Assembly: GCA_018894105.1 (NCBI GenBank)
Contig: CM032133.1
Coordinates: 10,616,501 to 10,680,500, forward strand
Direction: 5' to 3'
Length of the DNA: 64,000 nt
From: Jacaranda mimosifolia
Lineage: Eukaryota; Streptophyta; Magnoliopsida; Lamiales; Bignoniaceae
The translations under genes and the position numbers were made by a program. The notes beneath the pieces were generated by a model, which was not told the DNA's origin, did no database searches, and saw only the letters and a list, made by a program, of their open reading frames with translations. Shown in pieces: positions 59,720 through 64,000 of the stretch. Numbering within the stretch: position 1 is the stretch's first letter; every line of letters starts with the position of its first letter.

Positions 59720-61924
59720 TGTTGGAATAGTGCCTTACAACAATTAGATTGGAGTGTAATGCTATTTCACTTGTCATACAATCTTGATTGAATGATATTC
59801 TTATTAAATGACCATCTTCATCTTATGCTTATTATAATTCACTTGCATTTGGTTGAAGCCCCTAAATCATAGAAGACTATGGGACTTGGTCACACATATG
59901 ATGGTGATCATGAAATAAGTCTCTACTATCATGATTTTAGATTTTTCAAGTCATAGAATCTTAAGAGATGAGGCATCTAAGATTCGATTAGACTTGCACT
60001 AATGATGCATATTCCAATGGGTTAGATATTACTCTGTTTCATGAGCAATCTATGTGAGACATGGATTCATATTAATGGGTGCTTGTTAGAGAACAAGTTC
60101 ATTGAAGACCCGCCCAAAGAATCCACTAGATAGCCATAGTGGAAAGTTCTCTAGCTTACGATAGCGCATACAATTAGTCCCTGGACTTGAGGATCTATGG
60201 TAACCTTGTGTTTAGGTCTTTATGCTTTGACTCTTCTCTAACCACCTAGCGGGTCATCCAGGGTTGAGATTGGGCATGAGCTACTTAAGCAAGGTGGTTT
60301 GTGAGTCCAAGATGGGATCTATCTATTCGTTGTTGTGAAGAATGAGTGCATCTTCTATGTATTCTATAATGATTGATTCCAAGAAATCCTTGCGCAAGGT
60401 AGTATGACAATTTGAAAAAGGTATTTTCCAAAATTGTGGTCATAAAGGAAAATTGAACAATGGATGTGAAGACATAGTCATCGAGGCTATTATGGAGCAG
60501 ATAAATATCTTTCCCTAGGGCTCTTTCAGGAGATAGGAGATGGAAGGACCATATTTGTATGGTAAGCGTAAGCTATAATGGTTTATCAAGGCATAATTCA
60601 TTCATCTAATTAGGTAGGCTCCATGGGCTTGTTGCTAGACATCGACCATGGAGATTGGGTACTCTTTAATTAATAGCGATTAATTGAAAGTGTTTTTACT
60701 TTAAAGAAGTTCACAATAATGTGAATATTTCAATATTCAAAATATCACAATAAATTGTGAGCCCATGTCTAGCGAATAGATGAACCTAATGGGTCACACA
60801 CAAAAGACTAAAGGAAGCTCTTATTTGATAGGAGGAATTTTCTAAGAAATTAGAAAATTCAATCCTAGGCGTCTTGAGAGAGAGATGAGTGACTAATTTA
60901 ATTGGTCATCTTGGCTTGATTGATTTAAGTGTTAAATTAATTAAAATAATTTAAGGAGTTAAATTAGGCCAATTAAATTAAAGAGTTGATTTAATTGGTA
61001 CCATATGACAATTAATTAGTCAAGTTAAGTTAAAGAGTTATGTTAATATTAATTGACTTAAAGAGTTAAGTTAATTGACTTAAGGAGTTAACTCAAATAA
61101 ATTAAATTAAAGAGTTAATTTAATTAAAACGAGAATTTGGACTTTGAAGGAAAATCAAAGCAAGAGTCCATTTGAATTTGAATTAGATTTAATTAGCATT
61201 TTCATTTCATGAGATAAAATGCAAATGTTAATTAAATACAAATGCACATGCAAGTTGGCAAGTTGGCTAGTTAGCATGGGAGGTGTGATGCTAGCTAGCA
61301 TTTATCTCAGCTCTATAAATAGGACACTTGGATGGCTGCCTAAGGAGAAGTTGCCATACACATCATTTCCCTCCAAAAGTGTGATGTGATATTCATGTGT
61401 TGATGAAGCACACAAAATTCTTTCATCTCACTCTTACCTCCGTTACTACCTCCTATAACCTTCTTCCTCTCTTGTTCTAGCACAAGTTAGGTTGATTTAG
61501 AGCTTGCGTAAGGTGTGTGGGCTTTTTCATTAGATGTCCTCTACTCGGAGGACTTAGAATTCCTTGGTGGATCATGTTTGCACCAGATTTCGGGAGCATA
61601 TTTTGGTGACCAAGGAGTTTCTAGTTGGAGCAAAACTTTAGCAGAAACTCAATGGATTTGTGATGGAGTAACTTGCCAAATTTACTGATTTTTGGAGATT
61701 GGGAAGGGGACCAATCGTTGGCATCTTCTGCCGTGTGTAGATCTTCCACTGAAGTGTTCATTGGAGTGATCTTTTCTTCTCTTTTGTGTTGATCTACAAT
61801 GGTAATTTCTCTACATCTAAATCCTTATTTGGAGCATGAATATGATCCTTGGGATGGAGTAGTTTGGTAACATTTTGCCTATTTTTGGTTTTATATTTGG
61901 ATACCAATCTTACTCCTTCCTTCA
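59720..61924 (+). repeat. 3' LTR of copia C
   Basis: 2205 bp, TGTTGGAATAGTGCC to CCTTCCTTCA. It matches the 5' LTR over its length with many substitutions, so insertion is not recent. Hairpin array at about 60910-61130. Confidence 0.9.
61287..61323 (+). promoter_or_regulatory. LTR core promoter of copia C, 3' copy
   Basis: Palindrome GATGCTAGCTAGCAT (61287-61301) followed by TATAAATAGG (from 61314), as in the 5' LTR. Confidence 0.65.
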
Positions 61925-62419
61925 CTCTTCAAAGAGATCGTAGAGGGAAAGACCGTATTTGCATAATAAGCATAAGCTATAATGGTTCATCAAGAAAGAA
62001 TTCATTCATCCAATTAGTTGGGCTCCATTGGCTTGTAGCTAGACATCGACCATGGAGATTGGGTACCCTTTAATTTATTGAGATTAATTTAAAGGAGTTT
62101 AAACTAAAGTAAATATTTCAATATTCAAAATATAATAATGAGTTATGAATGGATGAACCTAATGGGTCACACACAAAATCCAAAGGAAGCTCTCATTTGA
62201 TAGAAAGAATTTTTTAAGGATTTAGAAAATTCACTTTGGGCATCTTTTTGAGGGAGAAATTTTTCACTAATTTAGTTAGTAATTTGGCTTGATTAATTTA
62301 AGTGTTAAATTAATCAAAGTAATTTAAGGAGTTAAATTAGACTATTTAAATTAAGGAGTTACTTTAGTTGGTGCCATATGATAATTAATTAATCAAGTTA
62401 ACTTAAGGGGTTAAGTTAA

Positions 62420-62743
62420 CACTACTTATTTTTGGAAGCATAATTATTTGATCGAAAACATTCCTTTTTCCTGGATTGAAGACTTTAACTTCCTTAGCGT
62501 CAATTGCAATTGATTGAGAAGGATGATCACTTGATGCATTTTAATTTCCTTCTCTTGTTATTTCATTTTCTTTTCAGGGGATATTAGGGAAAATTTCCTT
62601 TAATTTGAAAATGTTGTAAGGGAAGTAAGTACTTTGCTCATTTTGATTTTGCTCAAATACTCCTTATTTGTAATCCTCCTTTTAACTTCTAATATACATT
62701 GGACCTATTCCAAGTAAAAATAAAAAAAATAAAAAATAAAAAA
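62420..62743 (+). mobile_element. Retroposon-like insert with A-rich tail
   Basis: About 320 bp absent from all other LTR copies, ending in AAAAATAAAAAAAATAAAAA-type sequence. It is flanked by 19-bp sequences starting ACTTAAGGGG (62401) and ACTTAAAGAG (62744) that agree at all but two positions. This resembles a target-site duplication, but similar units also repeat naturally in this LTR. The body has no RNA polymerase III boxes that I can identify and no open frame. It may be a SINE or a truncated mRNA copy. Confidence 0.5.
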
Positions 62744-62990
62744 ACTTAAAGAGTTAAGTTAATTGACTTAAGGAGTTAAGTCAAATTAATTAAATTAATA
62801 AGTTAATTTAATTAATTGGAGGATTTACAGTTTGGAGGAAAATCAAATGGAAGAGTCCATTTGAATTTACTAGGTGGCATTTTCATTTGGAGAAATGAAA
62901 TAAAAATGTGAATGAAATTCCAATGCAAATACAAACAAAATTCAAATGCACATGCAAGTTGGCAAGTTGGCCAGCTAGCATGGAAAGTGT

Positions 62991-63026
62991 GATGCTAGCT
63001 AGCATCCCTCCCACCTCTATATAAGG
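62991..63026 (+). promoter_or_regulatory. LTR core promoter of copia B, 3' LTR
   Basis: GATGCTAGCTAGCATC (62991-63006) followed by TATATAAGG (from 63018). Same arrangement as in the LTRs of copia C. Confidence 0.6.
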
Positions 63027-63628
63027 CCATGTGGTAGGCCACCTAAGGAAGTAATTTGCATTCTCATATTTTCCTCCTAAAAGTTTGATATAATTCATGA
63101 ATTAAATAATCACACTAAAAATTCTCTCATCCCTCTTTCTCTCCCAAAACACCACTTCTACCATAAATCTACCTCTCTTATCTAGCTAAAGTGAGGTTGA
63201 TTGAGTGCTATTCAAAGGTGTGTGGACTCTATTATTAGAGGTTCAACACTTGGGGAACTTAGAAGAACCTTGGTGAACCATTTGAGGCTGAAATCTGTTG
63301 ATCTTTTGGAGGATCTAGAATCCGAGGTTTTGGCTGATTTTGTATATGTACCTTGATATTCCAGAGATGTATTGGTGGTCCAAAATTTCTAGTTTGTGGA
63401 TCAAAGGAAGGGGAGCAAACAATCCATAATGTTAGTAATTGTAGATCTTCAACAAGAGGCGTCTTTGGAGTGATCTTGGAGATTCTCTTGAATCCTTTCA
63501 TGAAGGTATTGTTTCTACCATTTAATCCTTTTTTTAACTTGTTGAAGATCCTTTTTAGATGGAGTTGATTAGTTATTTTATTGCCTTTTTAGTTTTATTG
63601 TTGGATCCTAATCGATCTGCATGTTTCA

Positions 63629-64000
63629 CTTAACGCTTAAGTAGATTCCTAGAGTGGTGAGTGTTACTACACATATTGAGTGGTACCTTGTGGTTCTTCC
63701 TACTTCTCATATTTCTGATGTCAAGTTGGGTATTAGATCTTTAGTTTTACTATGTCTTTTGTTGACCAAATAGGCCAAACATTTATGATTTTACAGCTCC
63801 TTAAAGAGACCTTCATGATACCAAGTTAAAGGATTTAAGGAGACAAGTGCAACCGCTCTAGTAGCGTCTTGCTCACTACAAACCTTTGGAACATGATGTT
63901 GATAGTTGCATTATAGATGTTGAATCAAATAATGTGGATTTCAATCTATTTCTTGGCAGCCAAAATGAAAGTTCAACTGAAGATTCTTTACCCCATCAAA
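63629..64000. other. Right flank, unassigned
   Basis: Sequence after the LTR end does not match element A, although B begins inside A on the left. In one plus frame about 41 codons are open to the window edge (from about 63878, reading HDVDSCIIDVESNNVDF). I do not recognise this, and it could be a fragment of another retroelement. Confidence 0.3.

Larger units (their letters stand above)
51905..61924 (+). mobile_element. Copia element C (long-LTR family), complete in outline
   Basis: 10,020 bp: 5' LTR 51905-53921, primer site 53924, leader, gag, protease, integrase, RT, RNase H, polypurine tract and 3' LTR 59720-61924. The 5-bp duplication CTCTT lies on both sides (51900-51904 and 61925-61929), and the outer flanks join into one LTR of element B. 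All coding parts contain stops or frameshifts, so it cannot move on its own. It is the best reference in the window for the family. Confidence 0.92.
25296..63628 (+). mobile_element. Copia element B, interrupted by elements F and C
   Basis: It runs from its 5' LTR (25296-27447) through gag, protease and integrase to GAGGC at 31871-31875. It resumes after element F at 50388 with RT and RNase H, and ends in a 3' LTR that is itself split by element C (51841-51904 and 61925-63628). Without F and C it would be about 9.8 kb. No 5-bp duplication is visible (left GTAAT, right CTTAA), consistent with a rearranged left border. All genes are broken. Confidence 0.8.
61925..63628 (+). repeat. Right part of the 3' LTR of copia B
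   Basis: LTR interior beginning CTCTTCAAAGAGATCG, which continues the stub at 51841-51904, and running to ATGTTTCA at 63628. It contains the hairpin array, the palindrome-TATA pair at 62991-63025 and a 320-bp inserted segment (62420-62743). Confidence 0.82.

Noticed and set aside
25296..61924. Simple tandem array A-B-C sharing LTRs
   Set aside because: At first the LTRs at 25296, 51905 and 59720 looked like shared LTRs of head-to-tail elements. The CTCTT duplication on both sides of 51905-61924, and LTR interior outside it, show that C is a separate insertion inside the 3' LTR of B.

Overview
The window is nuclear DNA of a flowering plant; the species cannot be fixed from sequence alone. The evidence is a five-exon gene with GT-AG introns for a plant-type PP7 serine/threonine phosphatase, Ty1/copia and Ty3/gypsy LTR retrotransposons primed from initiator tRNA-Met-type sites, a Tourist-like MITE and a Mutator-like MITE. 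The background is AT-rich. PP7 is the only host gene I can support.

Layout. 1-4279 is intergenic DNA with an AT-rich, probably long-TIR element, followed by the PP7 3' flank. 4280-14528 (minus strand) is the PP7 gene: 474 codons in five exons at 13953-14528, 9756-10247, 5450-5596, 4647-4754 and 4280-4381. All introns are phase 0. The two large introns carry a MITE, a diverged internal duplication, homopolymers and a purine-rich block. 14529-16500 is intergenic, with two repeat or MITE-like segments. From about 16.5 kb to 63.6 kb the window is a retrotransposon graveyard.

The graveyard can be read as a stack of insertions because target-site duplications (TSDs) survive. A solo copia LTR (17581-19849, TSD ATATT) sits in a decayed gypsy gag. 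Next come LTR pieces in inverted orientation and a copia element (A) cut off in its protease. Copia element B (25296-63628) starts exactly at the A breakpoint. Inside B lies a second copia family, F (31876-50387, TSD GAGGC). Inside F lies a solo LTR, E (35315-47326, TSD AGTAT). Inside E lies a full-length copia, D (37116-46937, TSD TTCAA/TTCAG). Inside D lies a non-autonomous Mutator-like element, G (42321-43538, 101-bp TIRs, 9-bp TSD AATTTATCC). A further copia, C (51905-61924, TSD CTCTT), is nested in the 3' LTR of B, and a poly(A)-ended retroposon-like insert lies in the same LTR. All retrotransposon reading frames carry stops or frameshifts.

A to E and the solo LTR belong to one copia family with unusually long LTRs (2.0-2.3 kb). 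I find no novel multi-gene system. The most interesting unexplained signals are three non-coding designs shared by this family: four copies of a near-palindromic CACGAGTCGTG motif at conserved spacing between primer-binding site and gag, a row of TTAA-closed hairpins in each LTR, and a 16-bp palindrome a few bases upstream of the LTR TATA box.
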